From the NCBI RefSeq assembly GCF_007183175.1, contig NZ_AP019807.1, positions 3,468,001-3,532,000 on the forward strand: a stretch of 64,000 bases of DNA, written 5' to 3'. Positions 46,201 through 54,380 of this stretch are shown one piece after another. Made by a program: the position numbers and the translations under genes. Each line of letters opens with the position of its first letter. The first letter of the stretch is position 1. Under the pieces are notes generated by a model. That model saw nothing but the letters and a program-made list of their open reading frames with translations, did not search any database and was not told the DNA's origin. The DNA comes from Microbulbifer sp. GL-2 (lineage in GTDB: Bacteria > Pseudomonadota > Gammaproteobacteria > Pseudomonadales > Cellvibrionaceae).

Positions 46201-46795
46201 GTTTACACATCGCATAGAGCCTCTTCATCGGGCAGAACTGTCCCTGCGCGGTACTACCGGCGAGTTGACCCGGACGGCTGCCAACAGCCTTTACAAGGCC
46301 ATGGCCTACAAGGATGAATACGAAGTAGCACGTCTTTATAGTGGCGAAGATTTCCAGCGCCAGCTGCGCGAGACCTTCAGTGGCGACTACTCCTTGAAGT
46401 TTCATATGGCACCACCTTTACTGGCGCGCCCAGATTCCAGTGGCAGGGTGCGCAAAATGCAGTTTGGTCCCTGGATGGGCAAGTTGATGCCTTTGTTGGC
46501 GAAAGGCAAGGTGCTGCGCGGCACACTTATGGATGTCTTTGGTTATTCCGGGGAGCGCCGTGCGGAGCGCGACTGGGCTCGCCAGGTGGCTCGGGCTGTA
46601 GAGGGGATTGCGGCCCAGCTCAACACGGACAATATTGCCCAGGCGCGCGAGCTACTGGAAATCCCTTTGCAGGTACGTGGTTACGGCCATGTGCGCGAGC
46701 AGAAGTTTTCCCAGGTGCAAGGGCGCTGGCAGGAATTGTATGAAGTGTTTGTCGACAGAAGTGGTGACCGGGTTACAGTGTCAACTTCCCAATAA
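43280..46795 (+). CDS. indolepyruvate ferredoxin oxidoreductase, fused form
   Basis: About 1,171 residues. It combines the thiamine-diphosphate alpha subunit (GFISGYRGSPLGGYDQAL near the N-terminus; TPP domain AGCPHNTSTKLPEG, then GGEGAHWVGLHRF and GDGTYNHSG) with a ferredoxin-like cysteine cluster (CEGCGDC at residues 647-653, then SCNKDMRCADGFC). A C-terminal gamma-type domain has AGIGGSGVLTVAALLGMA and SQKNGAVVAHVK. It oxidatively decarboxylates aryl pyruvates from aromatic amino-acid transamination to acyl-CoA. The single-chain fused form is common in proteobacteria. ATG 43280 follows AGGTGG by 6 bp. Its neighbour is the divergent Lrp/AsnC gene. Confidence 0.9.
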   Translation: MAMVEGDQELGFDTEYSLKAAFTRESGRVFLTGIDALVRLPLMQKRMDELAGLNTAGFISGYRGSPLGGYDQALWRHKKLLAGHDIHFEPGINEDLGATNIWGTQLVDHYRKQATRDGVFSIWYGKGHGVDRTADVFRQANVQGTAKLGGVLALCGDDHTAESSMFSHNTDQIFESVMMPLLFPASIDEYLTLGLAGIALSRFSGLWVGFKAITETVEAGASLVVPGLPQFTIPADFPIPPHGLNYDPHLNWPAERLEYERRMLEERLPAAQAFAYANRLDKTTHEARHKRFGIVTVGKAHGDLLEALKLLNLSEEDLHEAGISIFKVAMSWPLEPKGIGEFVDGMERLLVVEEKRPLVEDQLKNLLYGWDDGRRPKVVGKKDLNGDDLLPAIWGFGPDQVAKAIARWLADTDLAEKLLPLAEKLGGNVPAKACGLLAREPIFCAGCPHNTSTKLPEGSLGSAGIGCHIMALGKGLRTDTYSHMGGEGAHWVGLHRFSSAEHIFQNMGDGTYNHSGLLAIRQAVASKVNITYKILLNDAVAMTGGQPADGEVTAPSLAAQLLAEGVGEVVLLSENPNHWRDHRSLLPAQVKVLDRSELDAVQRRLRETPGVTAIIYEQVCAAEKRRRRKKKQMVDPAQRLLINQRVCEGCGDCSVQSSCIAVEPLETPYGRKRQINQSSCNKDMRCADGFCPSFVTVEGGELKKPPVQSLAESLDSAIAKLPVAHTAVLEQPLSILVAGIGGSGVLTVAALLGMAAHLEDKGSTTLYFTGLSQKNGAVVAHVKVGASPESITTARIRDGAAELLLGCDMVTAAGQRPKFATGKMRALVNTAEVPVAAFVRDNELAFPADATEQSIESLCAEYYAFDANKYAQALFGDTVASNLMIMGFACQKGLLPIGEAALERAIELNGVAVENNLRAFRAGRLLAVDPRAIEKLAVPAQPVKLIEPQESVEQLIARLATELSEYQNAAYAHQFTHRIEPLHRAELSLRGTTGELTRTAANSLYKAMAYKDEYEVARLYSGEDFQRQLRETFSGDYSLKFHMAPPLLARPDSSGRVRKMQFGPWMGKLMPLLAKGKVLRGTLMDVFGYSGERRAERDWARQVARAVEGIAAQLNTDNIAQARELLEIPLQVRGYGHVREQKFSQVQGRWQELYEVFVDRSGDRVTVSTSQ

Positions 46796-46810
46796 TTGCG
46801 CTGGGAATTA

Positions 46811-47497
46811 TTAACCTGGGCGGAAGGGGATCAAAGGGTTAAGTAGTAAGCCTCTGATCCCGGTGATTGCTACTGGGGCACCCACAGCGGAGAAGCATAG
46901 GCAGTCCTTATCCTGGGTCGCAATGGGGCGGTGCACCTGCCCCGGCTCGCGAAATACAAAATCTCCCGGCCCGTAAATGCCGTTGTGATCGGAAAAACTG
47001 CCGTGCAGGACTACGGCGAATTCCTGCCCGCGGTGGTCGTGCTCCGGTAGCTTGGCACCGCTGCGTAGGTGATGGAAGGCCACTTCATAGTCCCGTTGCC
47101 CGGTCCTGACTCGGCATACCTGCAAACTGCGGGACACCTTTCTCCATTTTCGGGCTGGATTCTTTGCTAGCAGTTTTTGTAGAACCCTCGGTAAGTTGGT
47201 CAAAGCTGGGCCTTGATTATTGAGCGGTTCCGGTTCTCTGTCCTTAATTTCTTTTACTGTATTTTTTTCCACGATCCGATCGATACGTGTCATCAGGTGC
47301 TCAAAGGCATTGGGCTGGATAGGTTGTGCGGGACTTTCGTTGAGCAGGGAGCCACCCAGGCTATTCAGGGTGTGGTAGTGGGTGCGGCAATCTGCGCACA
47401 TTTGTACATGGGCGGCTATGACCAGGCTGGGGCCGCGTGCCAGAGTGCCGGCGGCATACTCCAGCAACTGGTTTTTATCAGGGTGGTGTCGAATCAT
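46811..47497 (-). CDS. chrR: ChrR-type zinc-cupin anti-sigma factor
   Basis: About 228 residues. The N-terminal anti-sigma domain has the zinc-binding H-x3-C-x2-C arrangement in HVQMCADC (about 37-44) with an upstream histidine. The C-terminal cupin (about 130-215) has FHHLRSGAKLPEHDHRGQEF with the metal-binding histidines and YGPGDFVFREPGQVHRPIA. In Rhodobacter sphaeroides, ChrR holds RpoE inactive until singlet oxygen is sensed. It starts 7 bp after the sigma stop with AGGTG upstream, so the two form an operon. ATG 47497 is preferred over a TTG at 47515. Confidence 0.9.
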   Translation of the reverse strand: MIRHHPDKNQLLEYAAGTLARGPSLVIAAHVQMCADCRTHYHTLNSLGGSLLNESPAQPIQPNAFEHLMTRIDRIVEKNTVKEIKDREPEPLNNQGPALTNLPRVLQKLLAKNPARKWRKVSRSLQVCRVRTGQRDYEVAFHHLRSGAKLPEHDHRGQEFAVVLHGSFSDHNGIYGPGDFVFREPGQVHRPIATQDKDCLCFSAVGAPVAITGIRGLLLNPLIPFRPG

Positions 47498-47504
47498 ACT
47501 ACTA

Positions 47505-48122
47505 TCACCTGACAAACCGAGCTTGTAGCTTCTTCATTGCCAGGCGCACACGGGATTTCACTGTGCCCAACGGCAGGCGCAACTCTTGTGAAATTTCGCT
47601 GTGGGACTTCCCCTCCATATAAGCCTTTTCCAGTATGTGGCTCTGTTCCGCGGGCAATGCGCTCAAGCCGTCGGCAATATCCCGCTCATTGCGTTTGTGT
47701 TGCAAAAACAGCAAGGGTTGGCTTTCCAGGGTTTCATCCCAAATATCGGCCACGTCAATATTGCCATCCCGATGTTGGTAACGCTGGTTACGGCGCAGCA
47801 TGTCGATCCGACAATTGCGCATGATGGTGTAGATCCAGGTACTGGCTGAGGCTTTGCCCTGGTCAAAACTGGGTGCCTTGTGCCATACCTTGAGCATCAC
47901 TTCCTGCACCAGTTCATCGGCCGCTTCAGTATTAAGTGCCTGAGTGCTGCGGCTGTGATGAAAACCTTTAATCAGAGGGGCAAAATGTTGAAAAACACGC
48001 TCAAACGCTTGCCGATCACGCTTTGTGCCGACCCTGGTAAGTAATGTACTCCAGTCATCTTGACAATTCTGGGGAGCTCTCACTGCAATTCCATTGCTGT
48101 TGAGTTTTTGTATCTGCGCCAT
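47505..48122 (-). CDS. rpoE: ECF sigma factor of the RpoE-ChrR type
   Basis: A 205-residue sigma-70 family ECF protein. Region 2 (about 45-110) contains ADELVQEVMLKVWHKAPSFD and ASTWIYTIMRNCRIDMLRR, and region 4 (about 150-205) contains LSALPAEQSHILEKAYM and LPLGTVKSRVRLAMKKL. The linked ChrR partner places it in the singlet-oxygen-responsive group (ECF11-like). It directs transcription of the divergent lipid-modification operon. Positive autoregulation is expected, but no TGATCC element was seen on its own side. Confidence 0.85.
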   Translation of the reverse strand: MAQIQKLNSNGIAVRAPQNCQDDWSTLLTRVGTKRDRQAFERVFQHFAPLIKGFHHSRSTQALNTEAADELVQEVMLKVWHKAPSFDQGKASASTWIYTIMRNCRIDMLRRNQRYQHRDGNIDVADIWDETLESQPLLFLQHKRNERDIADGLSALPAEQSHILEKAYMEGKSHSEISQELRLPLGTVKSRVRLAMKKLQARFVR

Positions 48123-48212
48123 ATTAGCGCCCTTGGCTGTATTGTCGATACTTACTACGCTCGTTGAGGGTATATGGATGTGGTTTTTGAGAATTTTTTT
48201 GGCTCCTGGTGG

Positions 48213-48242
48213 TGATCCATCCCCACTGGTGACACGTAGACT
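48213..48242 (+). promoter_or_regulatory. RpoE(ECF11)-type promoter candidate for the lipid operon
   Basis: TGATCC at 48213-48218, an 18-bp spacer, then TAGACT at 48237-48242. The spacing and -35 fit the TGATC-type promoters known for the Rhodobacter RpoE. The inferred transcription start is near 48249, just before the NTF2-like gene. Confidence 0.55.
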
Positions 48243-48279
48243 TTAAAGACAAGCAGTACGGGATATTGTGGAAAGGATT

Positions 48280-48711
48280 ATGAGCAGTCAAACGCTAGTA
48301 GAGGAAGTTCAATCTTACTACCGAGATTTTTTAGTGCAGGACCCGGCGGATTTATCCTCAATCTATAGCGACAATGTGGTTTTTCGCGACCCTTTATACC
48401 GGATAGAAGGGCTGCTCGCTTTAAAAGCTCACTTTGGAGAAATAAGTCGAGGTCTTACCCAGTGTCGTTTTCGCTTTGAGGAGGCATCCATCACCCATGA
48501 TAGTGCTTGCCTGCCTTGGTATATGCACTATTCACATCAGTCTTTGAAAGGGGGGCGGCCGCTGCGACTCCGTGGATGCAGCCTGCTGCGCTTTTCTGAC
48601 AAGGTTTTTTATCACGAAGATTTTTACGACATGGGTGCTATGGTTTATGAGCAGGTGCCACTACTGGGTTCCCTGATTCGGAAAATAAAATCGCGATTGG
48701 GGCGGGGTTGA
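48280..48711 (+). CDS. SnoaL/NTF2-like protein of the ChrR-controlled operon
   Basis: About 143 residues in the nuclear-transport-factor-2-like fold: VQSYYRDFLVQDPADLSSIY and VVFRDPLYRIEGLLALKAHF, then strands RFEEASITHDSACLPWYMHY. Members of this family commonly accompany ECF-regulated lipid operons and may bind a lipid or act as a small isomerase or cyclase. No catalytic residue is identified here. ATG 48280 and GTG 48268 are both possible. It is the first gene after the TGATCC promoter and ends 3 bp before the SDR start. Confidence 0.65.
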   Translation: MSSQTLVEEVQSYYRDFLVQDPADLSSIYSDNVVFRDPLYRIEGLLALKAHFGEISRGLTQCRFRFEEASITHDSACLPWYMHYSHQSLKGGRPLRLRGCSLLRFSDKVFYHEDFYDMGAMVYEQVPLLGSLIRKIKSRLGRG

Positions 48712-48714
48712 TCA

Positions 48715-49491
48715 GTGAGTGAGATTCGCGATAAGACTGTATGGGTAACAGGTGCCAGCTCTGGAATCGGTCGCGCCCTGGCCCTGCGCCTTGCCAGCCA
48801 CAACAACTTTGTCATCGCTTCTGGCCGCAGGCTGGAAGCATTGGCCGAACTACAAAAACACTCTCCCCAGCAAATTCGTATCCTTGACTGTGATGTTGCT
48901 GACGACAGCGCCATGCTTGCAGTTCCCTCACGCCTGAATGAATTGAGTGGTCACCTGGACATGGTAATTGCCTGCGCAGGCACCTGTGAATACGACAATG
49001 ATCTGCAACTAGAAAGTGCCATGTATCGTCGGGTGTTCGACGTTAACTTTTTTGGTGTTATAAATACCCTGCGTAGTGCCTTGCCGCTACTAAGTGTGAG
49101 TACCGCACCGGTATTTGCCGCTCTCGGTAGCCTATCATCAGTGGTGCCCTTTCCACGGGCGGAGGCTTATGGTAGTTCCAAAGCTGCCCTCGATTATTTT
49201 CTGGAGTCTGTGCGGGCTGATAGCTGCCATACAAATCTTAAAATTGTATGTATCCGTCCCGGGTTTGTAGACACTCCTCTCACGGCTCGCAATGATTTTG
49301 AAATGCCTTTTTTAGTGAGTCCGGAGCGAGCAGCGAAAACTATTGAGACCGGGCTTGCTAAAAATAAATCTATCATCGATTTTCCCCGGCGTCTGAGTTG
49401 GCCATTGCGATTCCTGGGATTTTTTCGTTTTATTTGGTTCCGTTTTTGCACACCCAAAATCAGCAGGATTCGCACCTTAAGGAAGAACTGA
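48715..49491 (+). CDS. short-chain dehydrogenase/reductase
   Basis: A 258-residue SDR. The nucleotide-binding TGASSGIG is at residues 12-19, NNAG is replaced by ACAG at about 86-89, and the catalytic Ser (GSLSS, about 141), Tyr152 and Lys156 in YGSSK are all present. It acts on hydroxyl or keto groups using NAD(P)H. In the operon it may handle a lipid intermediate. Its TGA overlaps the next ATG by one base (TGATG), indicating coupling. It starts at GTG 48715. Confidence 0.85.
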   Translation: MSEIRDKTVWVTGASSGIGRALALRLASHNNFVIASGRRLEALAELQKHSPQQIRILDCDVADDSAMLAVPSRLNELSGHLDMVIACAGTCEYDNDLQLESAMYRRVFDVNFFGVINTLRSALPLLSVSTAPVFAALGSLSSVVPFPRAEAYGSSKAALDYFLESVRADSCHTNLKIVCIRPGFVDTPLTARNDFEMPFLVSPERAAKTIETGLAKNKSIIDFPRRLSWPLRFLGFFRFIWFRFCTPKISRIRTLRKN

Positions 49492-50741
49492 TGCGTATTG
49501 CCATTATTGGCAGCGGTATCGCCGGACTCACTGCAGCTTATCTATTAAGTCGTAAGCATGAAATTACTCTCTTTGAGGCCCAGGGACGACTGGGTGGCCA
49601 TACTGCCACCATCGACATAGAAGAGGACGGACGCCAACTGGCAATTGATACCGGCTTTATCGTTTATAACGATTGGACCTACCCGAATTTTATTCGTCTG
49701 CTGAATGAACTTGGTATTGAATCTCAACCTACCTCAATGGGATTTAGTGTGCGCTGTGACCGAGAAGGCTTTGAGTATGCCGGCAATAACCTCAATTCAC
49801 TTTTTTCCCAGCGATCTAATTTACTGAATGCCGGTCACTGGCGCATGCTATGGGATATTGTGCGCTTTAATCGAGGGGCATTGCGTGATTGGCGCGAGGG
49901 GCGTCTAAACGAAGGTCTGACTTTGGGTGAATACTTACCCGCCAATGGTTATTCGGAAGAATTTGCCAGCCGCTATCTGGTGCCCATGGGCTCGGCCATC
50001 TGGTCGGCTAGTATGTCGCAGATGCTGGAATTCTCGGTTAGTTTTTTTGTACGATTCTTTTTTAACCATGGACTGCTCAATATTGTGCGACGGCCGCAGT
50101 GGCGGGTGATCAAAGGGGGATCGCGCTCCTATATTGCGCCACTGACAGCCCCCTATAAGGACGGCATACGGCTTTCGACCAAGGTCTGTTCTGTACGACG
50201 AACAGCGAGCGGTGTGGATCTGCTGACCTCTACCGGAGAGCGGCATTCCTATGATGGGGTGGTATTTGCCTGTCACTCGGACCAGGCTCTGCAGTGCCTG
50301 GGTGATGCCACACCGCAGGAACAAGATGTACTTGGCGCTATTCCCTATGCTTACAATAAAGTGGTACTGCACACTGATACTGCTTTGTTGCCACGCCGCA
50401 AGCTCAGTTGGTCCAGTTGGAATTACCGTTTACGTGCTGAGCGGGACCAACTACCGGTTCTTACTTATAACATGAATATCTTGCAGAGCCTGCGAACAGA
50501 AAAAACCTACTGCGTTACCCTCAATGCAGAAGAGCGAATTAATCCTGAAAAAATCCTCGCACACTTTGAATACGCCCATCCGCAATTTTCGGTTGCTGGC
50601 TCCCGCGCACAGCAGCAGTGGGCCCATATCAGTGGAGTGAATCATACATGGTTTTGCGGAGCTTATTGGGGCAATGGTTTTCACGAGGATGGTGTAAATA
50701 GCGCTTTGCGAGTAGCCGAAAGCCTGGGAGTACATTGGTGA
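49491..50741 (+). CDS. FAD-dependent amine-oxidase-like oxidoreductase
   Basis: About 416 residues. The N-terminal Rossmann motif IAIIGSGIAGLTAAYLLSR begins at residue 3 and is followed by FEAQGRLGGHTAT. A late WFCGAYWGNGFHEDGVNSAL binds the isoalloxazine, typical of the NAD(P)/FAD amine-oxidase and desaturase group. In plants a domain of this type is fused to cyclopropane-fatty-acid synthase, so the two are functionally linked here as separate genes. The likely role is in acting on unsaturated or methylated acyl chains. The ATG at 49491 overlaps the SDR stop. Confidence 0.8.
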   Translation: MRIAIIGSGIAGLTAAYLLSRKHEITLFEAQGRLGGHTATIDIEEDGRQLAIDTGFIVYNDWTYPNFIRLLNELGIESQPTSMGFSVRCDREGFEYAGNNLNSLFSQRSNLLNAGHWRMLWDIVRFNRGALRDWREGRLNEGLTLGEYLPANGYSEEFASRYLVPMGSAIWSASMSQMLEFSVSFFVRFFFNHGLLNIVRRPQWRVIKGGSRSYIAPLTAPYKDGIRLSTKVCSVRRTASGVDLLTSTGERHSYDGVVFACHSDQALQCLGDATPQEQDVLGAIPYAYNKVVLHTDTALLPRRKLSWSSWNYRLRAERDQLPVLTYNMNILQSLRTEKTYCVTLNAEERINPEKILAHFEYAHPQFSVAGSRAQQQWAHISGVNHTWFCGAYWGNGFHEDGVNSALRVAESLGVHW

Positions 50742-50754
50742 TAGGGAGCCTTTA

Positions 50755-51546
50755 GTGGAAAGCGCCATCTATACCGGCTGGGTGCAACATAGACGCTTTG
50801 CGCCGCGTCCGAACCTATTTCGCTACAAGGTGTTTATGGTGTATCTGGACCTGGACGAAATAGATAAATTCTGTGCGCTATCGCGGTGGTGGTCAAGGCA
50901 TCCCTGGGCTCCCGCGCGTTTTTGCCGTGAGGATTTTTTTGGCGACCCGAAATTGAGTCTGGATGAGGCGGTGCGCCGCAGGGTAGCGGAGGTTACCGGG
51001 GAGCGTCTGCAGGGCCCAGTACGCATGTTGGCCAACTGGCGTTACTTTGGTTACAACATGAATCCAATCAGTATCTATTACTGTTTTGATAGCAAAGGTA
51101 AAGAAGTATGTTGGCTGTTACTGGATGTGCACAATACCCCCTGGAATGAGCGTCATAGCTATGTGCTGGACTGCCGTTCCGGTAGCCGCGTACAAAAAGC
51201 AGCTTTTGCCAAGACCTTTCATGTCTCCCCATTTATGCCAATCTCTCAGGGATATCGTTGGCGCAGCATTACACCTGGGAGGCGACTCACCGCGTACTTG
51301 CAGAATTTTGATAGGCATATGGAGGGGAAAGACGAACGCCCTTTATTTGATGCAGTACTGAGTTTGCAACGTCACGAACTGAGTGGTGCATTGCTCAATA
51401 ACATTCTCAAAAAGTATCCATTCATGACTATAAAAGTGATTGCGACGATCTACTGGCAGGCGCTGAAACTATGGATTAAACGCACTCCTATTTTTGCCCA
51501 TCCAGGTAATAAACACGGACCTCAGGGAGGGGAAGAGAAATCATGA
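50755..51546 (+). CDS. DUF1365 family protein
   Basis: A 263-residue DUF1365 protein. Conserved blocks are ESAIYTGWVQHRRFAPRPNL (residues 2-21), NWRYFGYNMNPISIYYCFD, VHNTPWNERHSYVLD and FHVSPFMPISQGYRW. The biochemical role is not established, but the family almost always lies between an amine-oxidase-like gene and a CFA synthase, suggesting a lipid-binding or modifying partner. It starts at GTG 50755 after AGGGAG. Its stop overlaps the next ATG by the sequence ATGA. Confidence 0.85.
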   Translation: MESAIYTGWVQHRRFAPRPNLFRYKVFMVYLDLDEIDKFCALSRWWSRHPWAPARFCREDFFGDPKLSLDEAVRRRVAEVTGERLQGPVRMLANWRYFGYNMNPISIYYCFDSKGKEVCWLLLDVHNTPWNERHSYVLDCRSGSRVQKAAFAKTFHVSPFMPISQGYRWRSITPGRRLTAYLQNFDRHMEGKDERPLFDAVLSLQRHELSGALLNNILKKYPFMTIKVIATIYWQALKLWIKRTPIFAHPGNKHGPQGGEEKS

Positions 51547-53087
51547 GAGCTATGCAAAAACTGAAATTAAAAAAAAGACGTCTTATTGAGAGCCGTCATT
51601 TTATTGTAAAGATAGTTTTCAGCCTGTTTTACTCCCCGATGAAACCGATCACCTTAACTGCTAAGTTTTTTCGCCTACCACTAGCCTTTCGCACTCTTAT
51701 TTTGTCGGGGCTTGTTGTGGCTCTCGTTGCTTGCTCTGGTGACGGTTCTCAGAGCGTTGAATTTGCGTGGGTTCAGTTTGGTCCGGACGGCTATCAAGTC
51801 CGGGCCATCACTTCACGAGCGGCTTGCCCGATCGCTCTTGTGCGCACGGCTCAGAGCAAGACGGAAAGCAAGATACCTCTTTCGACTCGAGCCTTACCTT
51901 CAGGCGATGACTTCCCTAACCGGGTTTGTGAATTGAATTTGCCGAAAAATACCCAGGCCGTGACAATTGCCGAATACGGTTTGGATATGACGGTAAAAGA
52001 TCAAGACATCAAAAAATTCGCCATTTTGGGTGACACTGGTTGCCGAATTAAAGTGAAAGATGGCTCGTCTGATATCCAGGCGTGCAATGATCTGGATGAA
52101 TGGCCATTTCCAACGGTTTCGTCGTCTATTGCGACCAAAGAATTTGATGCCATTATACATACGGGCGATATTCTCTATCGAGAGAGTCCTTGCCCTGAAG
52201 GGAACAAGGGATGTGCCGGATCGCCTTATGGATACGGCTACAGTGGGTTTGAAGCTGATTTTTTTGACCCCGCTATAGGGTTACTGCGTACTCGCCCTTG
52301 GATTTTCGTTCGCGGAAATCATGAGAAATGCGGACGCGCAGGTATCGCCTGGACCCGCTACTTTTCTCCCTGGCCCATTGCCGATGGTCAGTGCAGGGAG
52401 TTTGAACAACCTTACACACTTGATTTTGGCACCGTGCAATTGTTGGTGATGGACACAAGTGCTTCCCATGACCTACCTCCACTTGTGCCCGGTCAGATTG
52501 AGCACTACCGGGGCCAATTCGAAGAACTTGCCAAAGTTGTCGATAAGGACCGCTCATGGCTTCTTGCCCACCATCCGGTGTGGGCTTTCCGCATTCGTGG
52601 GACCGACTCCGGGGAACCGGCTCCTGCGAGTCAGACACTGATCGCAGCTATCGTCAACGATCAAGGGGATCAAATCCTTGAGACGCAGGCGGTAATTGCC
52701 GGGCATGTCCATAATTTTACTTTATTCGATTATGGCGACTCAATGCCTCAGCTTATCATAGGAAATGCTGGTGCATTGCTCGATCTTGCATTTCAGCAGG
52801 ACCAGGTAGGCCTTAAGATCGGTGAGAGAACGATAAAAAGGTTGACGTCGTTTTCCGACTTTGGTTTCTCGCTAGCGGAGCTGCAACAGCAGAGGGGCTG
52901 GGAATTTATCCAATTCGACAAGGATGGAAATCCTTACGGTGTGTCCTGTACTCTCAAAGAGCGTACCTGTGTTGAAGCAGGGGGGAACCCCGTACCACTA
53001 GTGTGCGTTGATCAGCAAGAAAAGCTGCTTCATGCTTTGTGCGGCAGTCTGGTCATATACAGTGTTTCTTATATTTACCCATTTTAA
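51543..53087 (+). CDS. metallophosphoesterase, lipoprotein-like, inserted in the operon
   Basis: A protein of up to 514 residues. Calcineurin-type metal-binding motifs are complete: LGDTGC (Asp164), HTGDILY (Asp209), RGNHEKC (Asn259, His260), AHHPVWAF and AGHVHNF. A lipobox-like LVALVAC near residue 60-65 follows a hydrophobic segment that begins at Met33, suggesting an internal start with a lipoprotein signal. The coupled upstream ATG (ATGA overlap with DUF1365) would add 32 residues. It probably acts in the periplasm on a phosphate ester. It stands between DUF1365 and cfa, where related operons usually have no gene. Cysteines are numerous. Confidence 0.75.
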   Translation: MRAMQKLKLKKRRLIESRHFIVKIVFSLFYSPMKPITLTAKFFRLPLAFRTLILSGLVVALVACSGDGSQSVEFAWVQFGPDGYQVRAITSRAACPIALVRTAQSKTESKIPLSTRALPSGDDFPNRVCELNLPKNTQAVTIAEYGLDMTVKDQDIKKFAILGDTGCRIKVKDGSSDIQACNDLDEWPFPTVSSSIATKEFDAIIHTGDILYRESPCPEGNKGCAGSPYGYGYSGFEADFFDPAIGLLRTRPWIFVRGNHEKCGRAGIAWTRYFSPWPIADGQCREFEQPYTLDFGTVQLLVMDTSASHDLPPLVPGQIEHYRGQFEELAKVVDKDRSWLLAHHPVWAFRIRGTDSGEPAPASQTLIAAIVNDQGDQILETQAVIAGHVHNFTLFDYGDSMPQLIIGNAGALLDLAFQQDQVGLKIGERTIKRLTSFSDFGFSLAELQQQRGWEFIQFDKDGNPYGVSCTLKERTCVEAGGNPVPLVCVDQQEKLLHALCGSLVIYSVSYIYPF

Positions 53088-53122
53088 TAATAACAGTGGT
53101 TTTCATGGAGGATAGGGTACTG

Positions 53123-54379
53123 ATGAAAGTTGTCCAGAAAACTCAGCAAACCGCTACAGAGAAATACCATTCCTGGCCTGCAAGGCTCGCACGAAAACTA
53201 GTACTAAGTAAAATGCGTGTTATTGCGATTGGGCACTTGGTTATAGAGGATGAGGCGGAGAGCTTTCAATTTGGCCAGCCGCCAGAGCAGGCCAAAGTCT
53301 GTGCACATATCAAAGTGCTAGATGGCAGTGCCTACGTTCAGGTGTTACTGAACGGCACTATAGGTTCTGGCGAGGCGTATATGCAGGGGTCTTGGACATC
53401 GCCAAATTTATTAAATGTGATTCGCTTGATGGTTGACAACATGGACCTGATTGAGGACATGGACGGTCGCTGGAGTCGCTTGCCACGCATGGCCTTGCGG
53501 AGTCTACATCAATTGAATTCAAATAACCGTAAAGGTTCACGTAGGAATATTGCTGCACATTACGATTTGGGTAATGAATTTTTCCAGCTTTTCCTCGATA
53601 AAACCATGCTCTATTCCTCGGCAGTATTCTCCTCTGCGCAAACTCCACTTTATGATGCCTCGGTGCATAAAATGGAACATATTTGTCGAAAGTTGCAATT
53701 GCAGCCTAGTGACCACCTGCTCGAAATTGGCGCTGGCTGGGGAGCGATGGCCATTTTTGCGGCAAAACACTATGGGTGCAGGGTTACGACAGCCACAATT
53801 TCTGAAAAGCAATACGAATATGTCCGTCGCTGGATTGAGAGGGAGGGGCTACAGGACAAGGTTTCTGTTCTGCTACAGGATTACCGTGATCTGCGAGGTA
53901 GCTACGACAAGCTGGTTTCCATTGAGATGGTAGAGGCGGTAGGGCATGAGTATCACCGGAAGTTTTTTTCTACTTGCAGCCATTTGCTGAAAGAAGATGG
54001 ATTGATGGTGATGCAGGCTATTACAATTCAGGACCAGCGCTACCAGCAGTACCGCAAGGAGGTAGATTTTATCCAGCGCTATATATTCCCAGGTGGTTGC
54101 TTGCCATCGAACCAGATAGTTGCCCACCATGTGGCCACGGCTACGGATATGCAGATTGTCGACCTTGAGGATATTACTGCTCACTACGCACGTACTATTG
54201 ATCACTGGCGGCATGCATTTTTAATACATGCCTCTAAAGTAAAGGCACTCGGATTTGATGAGCAGTTTATTCGTATGTGGGAATTCTACCTTTGTTATTG
54301 CGAGGGTGGATTTATGCAGCGGGTGATCAGTGCTGCGCAGTTTGTCTTCGCCAAACCGCGGTTCCTCGGCAGTTTTTGA
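53123..54379 (+). CDS. cfa: cyclopropane-fatty-acid synthase homologue (SAM-dependent)
   Basis: About 418 residues. The N-terminal part has a lipid-binding-like domain (AKVCAHIKVLDGSAYVQVLL). The SAM-binding motif LEIGAGWGAMAIFAAKHYG is at about residues 200-218, followed by TTATISEKQYEYV and the catalytic EMVEAVGHEYHRKFF block. It transfers a methylene or methyl group to unsaturated acyl chains of membrane lipids. In Rhodobacter the ChrR-RpoE operon encodes related enzymes of furan-fatty-acid synthesis, so the product need not be a simple cyclopropane. ATG 53123 is chosen after GGAGGATAGGG. The open frame extends upstream to 53039 into the metallophosphoesterase gene. Confidence 0.85.
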   Translation: MKVVQKTQQTATEKYHSWPARLARKLVLSKMRVIAIGHLVIEDEAESFQFGQPPEQAKVCAHIKVLDGSAYVQVLLNGTIGSGEAYMQGSWTSPNLLNVIRLMVDNMDLIEDMDGRWSRLPRMALRSLHQLNSNNRKGSRRNIAAHYDLGNEFFQLFLDKTMLYSSAVFSSAQTPLYDASVHKMEHICRKLQLQPSDHLLEIGAGWGAMAIFAAKHYGCRVTTATISEKQYEYVRRWIEREGLQDKVSVLLQDYRDLRGSYDKLVSIEMVEAVGHEYHRKFFSTCSHLLKEDGLMVMQAITIQDQRYQQYRKEVDFIQRYIFPGGCLPSNQIVAHHVATATDMQIVDLEDITAHYARTIDHWRHAFLIHASKVKALGFDEQFIRMWEFYLCYCEGGFMQRVISAAQFVFAKPRFLGSF

Positions 54380-54380
54380 T

